Of a stretch of 64,000 bases of DNA, positions 11,102 to 22,467 are shown one piece after another. Location: positions 1 through 64,000 of the forward strand of contig JAAEAF010002759.1 of assembly GCA_011037195.1 (NCBI GenBank), written 5' to 3'. Numbering within the stretch: position 1 is the first letter of the stretch; each line of letters opens with the position of its first letter. Below the pieces are notes generated by a model that was given only the letters and a program-made list of their open reading frames with translations, did no database searches and was not told the DNA's origin. Source of the DNA: Triatoma infestans (taxonomy: Eukaryota; Arthropoda; Insecta; Hemiptera; Reduviidae). The translations under genes were made by a program, and so were the position numbers.

Positions 11102-11874
11102 AGATAAAACAATATATTTCTAATAGAGATCTATGATAGAACTTTTCACAATTAATTTGATTTTATATAATAAAAGTTGATCTGTGTTTGTTTGTTATAT
11201 ATACACGAAGAAAATTAAGTGAATCTTATATAAAACATATATAAACAATCTGTTTTAGTTAGTAAAGTATAATAACACTAATATAATTGTACAAAATTAT
11301 CAAAGTAGTTGTAATTGAGTTAAGAAAAACTAAGATAAGAAAGTTTAGAAATCATAAGAAAAGAAGTTATATGTTTGAACATTAATTCGACCTTGCAATA
11401 CAGTTGTGTACTTTATCATAAAACTGTTGGAAATCTTTTGATTGTTTGTAACAATATTTTTTGATTTAAGGTATTTCATGTAAATTAAGGCATTAAAAGT
11501 ACAATACAATATATAACATTTAATAAAAGATTTCTGTTTGTTAATTTGGGGTTTTATGTACATTTTATTCTAGATTTTTTTTTTTTTTTTTTTTTTTTAC
11601 CGATTGAATTCCATCTAGACATTGTACAGCTCTAACATTATTAAACATAATTAATTTGTTTTTCAATAAACCCTATTGGACTAATCAAAAATAATGAATC
11701 TGTGTGTGAATAAATCAATTGAAGATGCCAAATTTAATACAATAATACGAGTTTTTGTTTTTAAATGCATAACCTCCGATTCCTCCACCCCCCCCCCACC
11801 AAAAAACTCTTAAATGTATATTTTCAGAAAAAGTTTTAAACAAAGTTTATGGGCTTCTTTATTGTAGGGGTTTT
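11102..11874. other. AT-rich stretch with homopolymers
   Basis: It contains T(27-28) at about 11572-11599 and C(9) near 11790. Nothing coding is supported. An open frame at 11345-11563 lies in low-complexity DNA. Confidence 0.4.
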
Positions 11875-12208
11875 AGTGAACTAGTGAACCCCCACCACTC
11901 ATCCACTCTAGGGAGAGAAAAAGCCCCTCTCGCACAGAGTGGAGAGGCTCGGCCAATGTATATATATATGAGAGAGAGAGACAGTCAGAATAATTCTGTT
12001 CAATTCAGTCTTACACATCAGACATCATTCTATTGATTCACACTCCGTACATATCATTTTAGCCACGTCAGTTCAGTTCAGTTCTAAATTCTAAAGTGTA
12101 AAGTCCCTGGCAGTCAGTTATATATAAATACACATATCAATTATATATCTTAAACCATCTTAAGGTGTTTATCTTTCATCATCAACAACCAACATCTCCT
12201 CACAACAT
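11875..12208 (+). repeat. LTR-C, first unit of a 334-bp head-to-tail tandem
   Basis: The unit starts AGTGAACTAGTGAACCCCC and ends ATCTCCTCACAACA. Inside is a TATATATATATG box followed by (GA)n and an initiator-like TCAGTC, as in LTR promoters. There is no coding. It is nearly identical to the next unit, so the duplication is recent relative to its surroundings. Confidence 0.7.
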
Positions 12209-12544
12209 AGTGAACTAGTGAACCCCCACCACTCATCCACTCTAGCGGAGAGAAACAGCCCCTCTCGCACAGAGAGGAGAGGCTCGGCCAATGTATATAT
12301 ATATGAGAGAGAGACAGTCAGAATCATTCTGTTCAATTCAGTCTTACACATCAGACATCATTCTGTTGATTCACACTCCGTACATATCATTTTAGCCACG
12401 TCAGTCTGTCAGTTCAGTTCAGTTCAAAATTCTAAAGTGTAAAGTCCCTGGCAGTCAGTTATATATATACATATCAATTATATATCTTAAACCATCTTAA
12501 GGTGTTTATCTTTCATCATCAACAACCAACATCTCCTCACAACA
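12209..12544 (+). repeat. LTR-C, second unit of the tandem
   Basis: Second copy of the preceding unit with small indels (one GA step, one CAGT step, a TAAATACAC difference). No internal retrotransposon sequence separates the two, so this is either a tandem solo-LTR arrangement or a plain tandem duplication. No target-site duplication was recognised. Confidence 0.7.
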
Positions 12545-12625
12545 CCCTTACATGTATGTATAGCCAGTATACTAAACTTCAATGAAACCAATTGGTGTAT
12601 AGAGAAAATTGCAGAAAACTAAAAC

Positions 12626-13646
12626 AAAAAAATCTGGTGTGAAACACTCACACAACTGTCTCTTACTCCAGTTCTCAAAATAATAATTGACAAATGTTAT
12701 AAGTTTGTGTACCAAATTTAATGTAATTCGTCAAAAACCGGAAAAACGATCCAATAAAAGCGCACTTCCGGTTTACTAATTTTCCTGAAACTCGAAATTT
12801 TAACCATCTATTTATTTCTAATTAATTTTGTTTGGATGATAGAATTGTATAATCAACTATGATACCACTTTAAAAGAAGCTGTAACCCCACCCATCCTCA
12901 AAAAGTGCACTTAAATGAATTTACACAGAAAAATGTTTTCAATAAAAGTTGTAGCTCTTTGTATAAGTAGGTTATATAAGAAGTTATATAAGAAAATCGT
13001 CGAAGCCATTTTCGAGAAAATCGCGAAAAAGTGAAAAAATCATTTAGTAAAGTGTTAAAACAAACCCACTTTCTGGTTATCCGATTTTTTCAAACTCGGA
13101 ATTTCAACAACATATTCAATTCTAATTAACATTATTTAGATGATAGAATTATTTAATAAACTGAAATAGCAGTCAAGATGAAAACCTAACCCCACCCCTC
13201 CCCCATAACTGCCCTTAAATGAATTTTCCTGGAGAAATGTTTCAAATAAAAGTTGTAGCCCTTTGTATGTGTAGTTAATGTACGAAGTTTGATGAAAATC
13301 GTTGGAGCCATTTTTGAGAAAAATGCAAAAAAGTAGAAAAACCAACTAGTAAAATGGTATTCCGGTTGAGGAATTTTGACAGATGAGCCACCGTCAGATG
13401 CCATGGACCTAAACGGAATATCAAGTTTCAACTTTCTACGGTTTTTCAATTTTGAGCTATGCTGTTCACATACACATACACACACACACACCACACAGCA
13501 CACACACACACACACAGACCATTTGCTAAAAACCATTTTTTTGGACCCAGGAGACCTCAAAACGGATATTTCCGGTGATAACTCGATATCGAAAAGTTGA
13601 CACGATTACAATACTTCCTCTTACTAGGAGTAAGAGAAAGTAAAAA
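12626..13646 (-). mobile_element. Hel-A copy 3, full length, inverse orientation
   Basis: Begins AATCTGGTGTGAAACACTCA (3' hairpin of the element) and ends ACTAGGAGTAAGAGAAAGTA (5' palindrome). Two internal units and a (CA)n tract at about 13468-13520 are present. The open frames at 13136-13600 on both strands are repeat shadows. Confidence 0.85.
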
Positions 13647-13772
13647 CTGTTTCTTACATTAACACTTCCGGTAATAAACCGAATTGCTTTAAACTCGGAA
13701 TATTGAGACATCATATTTAGTTCTTATTAATATTATATAGATAATATAATCTTATAATAAATTGAAATAGAC

Positions 13773-14403
13773 GTAATAGCAACCAAAGAGAGTAAAGAGA
13801 AGAGAAACGAACCCCAAACAACTCTCTCGGACTGGAGTGGGAGAAAGCAGATAAATACAGCAACGGACAGTCCAGAGAGATACAGTTCACTATATAGTTC
13901 ATCATCTCTCCAGTCACTACGTGTCATTCTCATACCACTCTACCTTAACCATTCTCTATTCTAAAGTCGAGGCAGACTGTGTCTCTTTATTAATATACTA
14001 GTTAATCAGTGTTAACAAAGTCTTTTCATTTCATCAACCAGATCTAAATTTTCTCCACCTAATTCATCCATTATATTGGTCAATATAATATACTCATCAA
14101 TATAATGGATGAGTTAGGTGGAGAGAATTTGTGTCTGAAAGAATGAAAAGAGAAGACTTTGTTAAAACTGATTAAGTAGTATATTAATAAAGAGACACAG
14201 TCTGCCTCGACTTTAGAATAGAGAATGGTTAAGTTAGAGTGGTATGCGAATGACACGTAGTGACTGGAGAGATGATGAACTATATAGTGAACTGTATCTC
14301 TCTGGACTGTCCGATGTTGTATTTATCTGGTTTCTCCCATTCCAGTCCGAGAGAGTGGTTGGGTTCGTTTCTCTTCTCTCTATTCTCTTTGGTTGCTGTT
14401 ATA
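13773..14403. mobile_element. Large inverted repeat: about 306-bp arms, 19-bp spacer
   Basis: Arm 1 (13773-14078) and arm 2 (14098-14403) are inverse copies with scattered mismatches. The outer ends are TAATAGCAACCAAAGAG and CTCTTTGGTTGCTGTTA. Each arm contains an AATAAAGAGACACAGTCTGC block, which resembles an LTR polyadenylation region. Both arms give the same spurious open frame. It could be two head-to-head solo LTRs or a foldback element. No coding is present. It lies inside Hel-A copy 4. Confidence 0.85.
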
Positions 14404-14502
14404 TAGAGGTAAGCTTAATCTACTCCCCAAACAAAACGCATCTTAAATAAATATTCTCGAAAAAATATTATTCAAATCAAAATTATAACTCTTTATATGT
14501 TT

Positions 14503-15061
14503 TTTTTTTTCCTCAGGGATCTGTACCGCGACCATTCTTGATCTATTGTACCCCCCTGGTGCTTAAGATGAGCTAGCTCATCTATAGCACCCTCTCCAGG
14601 TTTAACTCCCTGAGAAATCTCAGGATCCTGGAAGGTTCTAGGGTAGGTATTTCTTCCTCCCCTATCTGGTAACAGCCCAGACTACTAAATCTTCTTTGAA
14701 TGACGGCATCACAGTCCGTGAGGAGGTGTATCGGAGTTTCCTCCGCCTCTCCACAGAATCTGCATATGCCGTCACCTACTAGGCCAAGCTTTCTCAGGTG
14801 CCCCCTGAGTCTGCAATGCCCCGTAAGGCCCTTATTCTGAGAATACGGACCCTATTCTTACTCAGACTGATGAAGGCTTTCGATCTTTCCTGGTTATAAC
14901 CGCCCAGACAGACCTTGGCCTGCCTCAGTCCCGGGATGGTGTTCCAGAAACGAGCTCTTTTAGCCACCTCCTCCTTCTTGATTTCTTCTAGAAATACTTG
15001 GTCACTGACTCCACAAAAGGGCTCTGGCCCAATAAGAGGAGATACAGCGCCTATATGTTTA
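14503..15061 (-). pseudogene. 5'-truncated LINE with RNase H / zinc-knuckle C-terminus, flanked by a 12-bp TSD
   Basis: CTTTATATGTTT at 14491-14502 is repeated at 15062-15073, which is a perfect target-site duplication. On the minus strand the insert encodes GPEPFCGV, then, after a frameshift, LTGHCRLRGHLRKLGLV and CRFCGEAEETPIHLLTDC. This is the C-terminal tail (post-RNase H helices plus CCHC-like zinc-binding motif) of I/R1-group LINE ORF2. The element's 3' poly-A is the T run at about 14501-14510. The same GPEPFCG motif occurs in the LINE at 36491-37700, so the two are related. It cannot function because only the end of ORF2 is present. Confidence 0.85.
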
Positions 15062-15512
15062 CTTTATATGTTTACTTGTTACACAGAAAATCGGTTGAAT
15101 TGTTTTTCTAAAAAAATTGAAAAATCCTATTGAGTCGTAAAGTGGTATTTTCGGATGACCGATTTTTACTAAAACCTTTAATGTCATTTCTCATGGTGGA
15201 ATTTAAATGAAATATCAAGTTTGAAAACTTTCTACAATTTTTCATTTTTGAGTTACTCACACATACACACACACAGAGACTAATTTCTAAAAACCACATA
15301 GAGGTCCTTCAAAACATGTATTTCATGTTAAAACTTAATCCCGAAAATTTTGCCATGATTTATAAAAAAATACTTCCTCCTAAACACTGTAAGAAGGGAA
15401 TATAAAAATAATAAATGGCCATCCATTTTATCTTATATGTATATGAAATGTTTGTTGCGATTAACTAAAATTTAATAATTACCATACAAGTGAAGCCGAG
15501 GATTATAATTAT

Positions 15513-16219
15513 TATTACTTTCTCTTACTCCTAGTAAGAGGAAGTATTGTAATCGTGTCAACTTTTCGATATGGAGTTTTCACCGGAAATATCCGTTTTG
15601 AGGTCCCTGAGTCCAAAAAAAGTGGTTTTTAGCAAATAGTCTGTGTGTGTGTGTGCGTATGTGTATGTATGTGAACAGCATAGCTCAAAAACGAAAAACC
15701 GTAGAACGTTGAAACTTGATATTCCATTTAGGTATCACCATGAGATTTGACAGTACGTTATCTGTCAAAATTCCTCAACCGGAAGTACCACTTTACTACT
15801 TAGATTTTTTTACTTTTTTGCGATTTTCTCAAAAATGGCTCCGACGATTTTCTTTAAAGTTGGAACATCAACCACACATACAAAGAGCTACAACGTTTAT
15901 TTGAAACATTTCTCCAGATAAATGCATTTAAGGGCACTTTTGGGGGAGGGATAGGGTTATGTTTTTCTCTAAAGTGCTATCCATAGTTGATTATAAAATT
16001 CTATCATCCAAACAAAATTAATTAGAAATAAATAAATGGCTAAAAAATTCCGAGTTTTTTAAAAATTTAGTAAACCGGAAGTGCGCTTTTACTGAACAAT
16101 TTTTCAGTTTTCGACGAATTTCGTTAAATTTGGTACACAAACTATGAAATTTTCAATTATAATTTTAAGAACAGGAGTAAGAGAAAGTTGTGTGAGTGTT
16201 TCACACCACATTTTTTTTT
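15513..16219 (+). mobile_element. Hel-A copy 5, one internal unit only
   Basis: Both termini are intact (CTCTTACTCCTAGTAAGAG; GGAGTAAGAGAAAGT plus the GTGTGAGTGTTTCACAC hairpin), with a GT tract at about 15640-15675. It has one ~300-bp unit instead of two, hence 707 bp. Confidence 0.85.
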
Positions 16220-16248
16220 GTTAATAAATAAATATCTAAAGGGATAAT

Positions 16249-17088
16249 AAAAAAATCTGGTGTGAAACACTCACACAACTTTCTCTTACTCCAGTTCTCA
16301 AAATTATAACAAACAAATTTTATAGTTTTTGCACCAAATTTAATGAAATTTGTCGAAAACTGTAAAAACTATTCATTAAAGGCGCACTTCTGGTTTACTG
16401 ATTTCCTTCAAACTCGGAATTTTAGCCATCTATTTATTTCTAATTAATTTCATTCGGATGATAGAGTCGTGTAATCAAGTATGATACCACTTTAGAGGAA
16501 GCTGTAACCCTACCCCTCTCCTAAAAGTGCCCTTAAATGAATTTTTCCAGAGAAATCTTGTATATAAAAGTTGTATATCTTTGTATGTTTAGTTTATATG
16601 TGTAGTTTCAAGAAAATCATCGGGGCCATTTTTGAGAAAATCGCGAAAAAGTGAAAAAATCATTTAGTAAAGTGTTAAAACAAAAGCACTTCCGGTTATC
16701 CGATTTTCCTCAGATTCGGAATTTCAACAACACATTTAAATCTAATTAACATTATTTAAATGAGCGAATTGTGTAATAAACTGAAATAGCACTTTAGAGG
16801 TTAACCTAACCCCACCCCCCCAAAAAGTGCCTCTAAATGAATTTCCACAGAGAAATGTTACAAATAAAAGTTGTAGCCCCTTGTATATGTAAATGATGTT
16901 ATAAGTTTAAAGAAACTCGTTGGAGCCATTTTTGAGAAAACGCAAAAAAGTAAAAAAAACAACTAGTAAAGTGGTACTTCCGGTTGAGGAATTTTGACAG
17001 ATAACGCACAGTCAGATCGCATGGTGCTACCTAAAGGGAATATCAAGTTTCAGCTTTCTACGGTTTTTCGTTTTTGAGCTATGCTGTT

Positions 17089-17120
<32 letters not shown>

Positions 17121-17250
17121 GACCATTGGCTAAAAACCACTTTTTTGGACTCAGGGGACGTCAAAACGGATATTTCCGGTGAAAACTCAATATCGAAAAT
17201 TTGACATGATTACAATACTTCCTCTCACTAGGAGTAAGAGCAAGTAAAAA
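16249..17250 (-). mobile_element. Hel-A copy 6, full length, tail-to-tail with copy 5
   Basis: It starts with the 3' hairpin about 30 bp after copy 5 ends and closes with ACTAGGAGTAAGAG. It has two internal units and a nearly pure (CA)n tract at 17092-17120. With copy 5 it forms a long inverted repeat. Confidence 0.87.
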
Positions 17251-17951
17251 TACGATTCAGAAAAAAAAAAGAAGTTTTATCTGAGGCATTTGTGCCTCAT
17301 TCAGTAGATTTTCAAGGGTTTAACTTTTCAGGTTTTTGCAGTAGGTTTCTATCCTGCAAAGGACAATTCTCGTTGATATTCATTGTTGTATATGTTAATG
17401 AAAAGTAAATTTCTATACCTGTAAAATATCTTATTTTAGTTGTCAGAGACCTCAAACTACCCCTCTCTTTATTTCAATAATTATTAAACTGAATACTTCA
17501 ATCATTTATTTTCTGTGAAAGAAAAGAGAAAAAAAATCTGGTGTAACACACACACACGACTTTCTCTTACTGCAGTCTACATAGATATATTTATAAATTT
17601 TCTTCAAACATAATATTATTTGTAAAAATTTACTCGTCATCAGTTTTATAGACTGGAAGAATCTAAATTTATATAATGATTTTGTTTGAGAAATGTATTA
17701 ATTCCCCCCCTTCAAACAAAAACAAAAAAATTCTTTAAATAAACATTAGCATTTCTGTATATATATCAAATTTAATGAAACCCAAATTTGTGTTGTTATA
17801 GAGAAAGTTGCAGAAAACTGAAAAAAAACTTCAGTACAAACATTCTTCCGGTTAACCGATTCTCTTCAAACTCATTATTTTATCAACATATTTGATTCTA
17901 ATTAATATTATTTAGATAGAGAAACATATAATAAACTGAATATATCTGTAA

Positions 17952-18576
17952 TGACATGGAAAGTCATTGCAATGTCAAAGTGGTTCCAGCCAGCTGCTAT
18001 CTTCACAAAGGATGGCAGTAATAAAAGAATAATTTATAACCAGCGACCTAGCAGGCCGCCGTCTTCAAGACAATGCCGGCCAAACAAACAACAAAGCCCT
18101 TTTCAATACTTTACATCAAAAGCAAGCACCGATAAGGTTGGCCACTGACCTAAATAAGGTCACCAAACTACGAAGGTCGCACACTAGGACAGATGTCTTG
18201 GTGTGAGTGTGGCCAACACCAATATATAAACTCTATCATATACAACGAGAGGATCATTATATCATATACGACTATACGAGCACGTCTATATACACGAGCA
18301 GCAGTTTACGCGTCTATATACAGTTTTATTTAAACTTATTATCTTTTAGTAGTGCATCTTAGTTCGTTTATTTTATCAGTCTAATTTATTAGTTATCTAT
18401 CTTCTATTTTATTCCTAAGTATTTTGTTGTTATTAGTTACCATTTCTAACGTTCAAATTATTGTTAAAATACAGTTTATTTTTATAAAATACGTATTAAT
18501 AATTCGAGCTCTAACTTCCAAAATCTCTCAACTAACTTCCGCCCCCTTCAAGACATCTACTACATCATGAATCACA
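17952..18576 (+). mobile_element. LTR-A copy 2, solo-LTR-like, inside Hel-A copy 7
   Basis: Starts TGACATGGAAAGTC and ends CATGAATCACA (TG...CA). A promoter-like CAATATATAAACTC lies at 18219-18232 and AT-rich U3/R-like sequence follows. Hel-A sequence is interrupted exactly at both ends, which supports these boundaries. No internal genes are present. Confidence 0.7.
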
Positions 18577-18849
18577 TCAAACTAATTCCATTAAATATCC
18601 TTTAGAGAAAAATATAATCCCACCTATCAGCCATGAGCCTCATTAAAATAAAATTTCCCAGAGAATTGTTTAAATAAAAATTATACTTCTTCATATATTC
18701 CAGTCAAGTTTAAAGAAAAATCAGTTTGAACCGTTTTTAAGAAAATTGCAGAAAACGGAAATATAATGTTCAATAAAAATGCATTTTCCAGTCAACCGAT
18801 TTTTTTTTTAAACCCGGAGTTTCAGCAACATATTCAATCCTAATTATCG

Positions 18850-20225
18850 CGAATTGTTAATAGAGGGAACAATTAGTTGTGGGAGCCCCCCCCCGTTACT
18901 GTGTTTGAAATTTGACTGGTCAAACGGTAGATCCAGTCGTATTGTTTATTATTTATATGAGAATTCATGCTATTTTTTATTTTGTTTTATACTACATTAT
19001 AATTAGTGCCTTGCACGACACTGCATTGATTGAAGGATTATGTTGGCTAACATGTCTGATTAGGTGAGCAGCGCTGTCTCTCGGCACTATCTCATTGGGT
19101 CCCCTGTGACCTCAGTCGAGTTATATTCCAAATGCAAGCCACACGTACTAGTTGTTTTTTGCTTCCTGGCCACTGACGCCATCTTTGAACAATCAGCACA
19201 TGCTTTCTCGACCGGAAACCAACTCTATTGCAGCTCCAAGCAGCTAATTCTTTACATCTGAATATAATTTTATTGAAGACATCTCGTCACAAATACTTTC
19301 AAGAGGAGTTATTGCAACTTCGCAATTAATTATTTATCAGGTTGGGACGCCCAAGGCTGGGGTATGTGAGAACAATTATTTGGTCCTTTCCCATCCCAAT
19401 TTCCTCTAATTATTATTATTATTATTATTATTGCCAACGTTTACCATAATGTTCTTGCTTCACTAGCTGAGGACTTGGCAACTTTAAAGAAGCATCTTAT
19501 AAGATTACATACCTTAGTGTAATACTCAACTCAATTGGACGATCCAATTTGCATCACTGACAACTTCAAGTGCAGTGTAATTCATTATTTAATGTTTTAG
19601 ATTAACTTATTTAAGGAACTAGTACCAGTTGAATTTAATAGCGGAATAACGCAACCTCACTCGACAGTATGGCCAATCAGATATAGCACTTATTTCACTT
19701 CTCCGTGCCCTGGGAATCTTCACATCCAGGTATTGCTTTTGGTTAACTAAACTCTTTTGCATGTGCTACATTAGCTTTTGCTAGCACCTATCTCAAGGTG
19801 TATAATTCTATCATATGATCCTTATATTGGAGCTGTTCAATTTATTACAAGACGTTATTGCATTTTTAAATACATTACTTTTTGGTAGTGATTCATAAAG
19901 GTATATTTTCTTTATTAACATTGCTCTATTCTTTGTTTAGAGCTGGTCCTCCATTAATTAGAAGCTGGATCGTAGGCTTGTTCTTGCATCCATAGCTTCA
20001 GACGTCAGTACCTAGGATCTGCATGTGATCTATATCACTATCCAGGCCATTACCAGTGCGTTGCACATCAACGTTGCCTGCGGAAGACCAAAAATCGGGT
20101 TATCACTGTAATTTACGTGTAGTGACGGAAATAAATGTACAGTTCAAAAGAACTTATTCTTATTACCCCGTCCACCTGAATCCCAATCTTTAGCAAGTGG
20201 AATAATTCCCAGTAAATATTCCACA
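18850..20225. mobile_element. Unclassified ~1.4-kb insertion in Hel-A copy 7, possibly a long LTR
   Basis: It is GC-richer than its surroundings and non-coding in all frames. It begins near TTGTGGGAGCCCCCCCCC, contains (ATT)n at 19408-19435 and ends near GGAAATAAATGTACAGTTC and 'ttattaccccgtccacc'. A polyadenylation-like AATAAA near one end fits an LTR, but no second copy lies in this window and no terminal repeat was confirmed. Boundaries are approximate. Confidence 0.4.
19408..19435. repeat. (ATT)n microsatellite
   Basis: About eight ATT units. Confidence 0.9.
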
Positions 20226-20525
20226 CTAAATTAAAGTTATTTAGATTGTAGGAAATAACACTTTAGAGGAAAACATAAACCTACCATTCACAAAAAAAAA
20301 AACTACGAATTTATGAAGACTTTATGAATTACCCTAAAAAAGCATTAAATGAATTTTTCCCAAAGAAATGTTCCAAATAAAAGTTGTACCTCTTTATATG
20401 TGTAATCGATATATTAAGTTCAAAGAAAATCGTGTGGAGTGATTATTTAGAATATTGCAAAAAATGTAAATAATCAATTCAGTAACAAACTCAAAAATAT
20501 CGAAAATTTGACATGATTACAATAC

Positions 20526-22044
20526 TGTGCAAACTCTCTACAATAATGTCCGTGCTCTCTAACAAATAATAATAAGCCTGCATATTCAATTTATATATAT
20601 AAAAAAAAAAAATTACTGGTGATCATGTCTCAATGAAAACAGCTAGCTGGTAAACACGCTAGTGACGTTGAAGAAAGCAAGTAGATTAATATTTACTCGC
20701 ATAGTCAGCAATATCCAAATAGTAAGCATTACCTTACATTACAAATAACCTCAATACAATGTATGTTAGAATCTCATAGAAAGAAATATCACTGAGCAGT
20801 TGACGGCAGTTATCAACAGGTAGTCTAGTTATCTTGGTTAGCCTAAATGTGTAGAAGTTTCCTTTAAAAATGTTATGGTTTCTTTTTTATGTATATAAGT
20901 TTTAAAATTATGCTTCTTTGTTTTTAAATAAACATTTATAAACAATTGAGAAAGGTCCATGGGACTGGCAAGAGAAAGAGATTATAATATTTGGAGGCTG
21001 GCAGGAAACTTGAGCCTTCTGCTATGTTTTGGAATATTATATTACGGACAAAAAAAAAAATATATACATATATAAAGAATATAGTTCTTCAAACATTTAA
21101 GGTAAGATATAAGCATTAAACATAAGAAGAGATGAAAAGTCACATGATGTTATAAAATGTCACAACCAATTTTGGTAAGTGCTTTAACTCAACGAAGTCA
21201 CTCTGTTAAACTGATGTCAAATATTAAAGAAGACATTATGATAAAAGGGAAAAAAACTTGATTCAAGATTAAAGCTTTTAGGATTGAAGTTCAAACAGCA
21301 TCAACACACTTATTTCTATATAAATTATCTTATTCATTTTCCAATTAAAAATTAATTTGTTTCGTAAAGAGTTTATGTTCATCACAATTAAAATTTCTGT
21401 TACGCATTTCAATTACAAATCTTCTTTATAAAGTACAGTACATTATCAAAATTTGTTCACGCTACATTCGGCAATAATTAATGTAATCATGAAGTTACTT
21501 TAATTTTTTTTTTTTTTTGTATTTGTTTAATTCACTCATACATTTGCTATTTGTTCAGAAAAATAATAGTACTTTATTTACAAAAATGTATATTTAATAC
21601 AAATAAATATACTTTTCTTCTCACTCTCAGCAAAGAAAATTCCGTCAACCCAAGTCGAGTATTAACTAACAAAATGGAAAAAAAAATATAGACAAACGAA
21701 ATGAAATAACGTAAGAGGAATTAAGATAAATACAAAAAATGCAAAGAAATGTTAAACACAATATTTTCAGCAAAAAATATGTTAATGTACAAGATAATAA
21801 CAATTTAGGTTTGTTAAACAATTATTGAAGAAGAAATTGTGATTAATAAAATTTACATTAATAGTTGGAATAGATGGTAAAAGAAATATAAAATGATGCA
21901 GTTATATTTTCTTTAACCAATTAAATGGAGTTACTCTATAAGTAGATTATTGCTTATAAATTGACCTGGTGTATAAGGAAATGGCATGCATACATAATTA
22001 GAGGCTTACAATGAGATCCTTTTTTCAAAGAAATATGAGAAGAG
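20526..22044. other. AT-rich stretch with a remnant of the 350-bp repeat
   Basis: 'gacattatgataaaaggg' and 'ttgattcaagattaaagct' at about 21228-21285 are distant relatives of 3130-3480. Otherwise no feature is supported. Confidence 0.35.
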
Positions 22045-22052
22045 GGCATACC

Positions 22053-22459
22053 CAGCGCAGCGGTTACGTTGCCCCGGGCAAAAAGACAAATTGCTGCCCC
22101 TTAAGCAAGTCTATGCATGTTCAAACACAAGCTGAAGCATCGCTCTGCTCGCAAGCTAACGCTATTCTGTTCAAAGAAGTATATGCATGTTCAAATAAGT
22201 TCAAACATAGTCCTTTACAATTCTGCGTTAATTTTTCAGCAATAGAGAATATTTTTAACTTTTAGACATGAACAATATAAATATCCTACACACTGTAAAT
22301 TTTTAGCGATCGAAAAAATCGAAGTGTGAAATTTTCTATTAATTGAGTATTTAACACAACCATGTTTTTCTCATTCTTACAGCCAAAATGGGGAGGAGGC
22401 CCTAAATTTTGGCGCCCCGGGCCAAATGTCCGTGTGGCCCGCCCGTAGAGCGCGCGCTG
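22053..22459. mobile_element. hAT-type MITE (non-autonomous DNA transposon)
   Basis: The ends are CAGCGCAGCGG and, inversely, CAGCGCGCGCTC, with 'gccccgggc' blocks inside both. The flanks GGCATACC (22045-22052) and GGAATACC (22460-22467) match at 7 of 8 bases, fitting the 8-bp target-site duplication of hAT transposons. The 407-bp interior is AT-rich with no transposase, so movement would need an autonomous hAT in trans. Confidence 0.75.
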
Positions 22460-22467
22460 GGAATACC

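Larger units (their letters stand above)
13656..15403 (-). mobile_element. Hel-A copy 4, 3'-truncated and split by two insertions
   Basis: Hel-A sequence runs 13656-13772, resumes at 14404-14502 ('aaattataactctttatatg') and again at 15062-15403, where the (CA)n tract and a decayed 5' terminus are visible. The interruptions are the palindrome at 13773-14403 and a LINE at 14503-15061. It is strongly diverged from copy 3, so it was probably the older resident. Confidence 0.7.
17530..20525 (-). mobile_element. Hel-A copy 7, decayed and split by two insertions
   Basis: Hel-A segments are 17530-17600 (3' end), 17770-17951, 18577-18849 and 20226-20525 (last words 'atatcgaaaatttgacatga' and 'ttacaatact'). 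They are separated by LTR-A copy 2 and an unclassified 1.4-kb insert. The 5' terminus is lost beyond 20525. Confidence 0.65.

Noticed and set aside
13186..13560. 124-codon minus frame with Cys/Val-rich stretch
   Set aside because: The Cys/Val run is the translated (CA/GT) microsatellite of a Hel-A copy, so it is a repeat shadow.
13733..14450. Duplicated small gene encoding the same 66-68 residue protein on both strands
   Set aside because: The two frames come from the arms of one palindrome and have no recognisable domain or initiation context.
15513..17250. Assembly artefact explaining the inverted Hel-A pair
   Set aside because: The two copies differ in unit number and in many bases, which a chimeric duplication of one copy would not produce.
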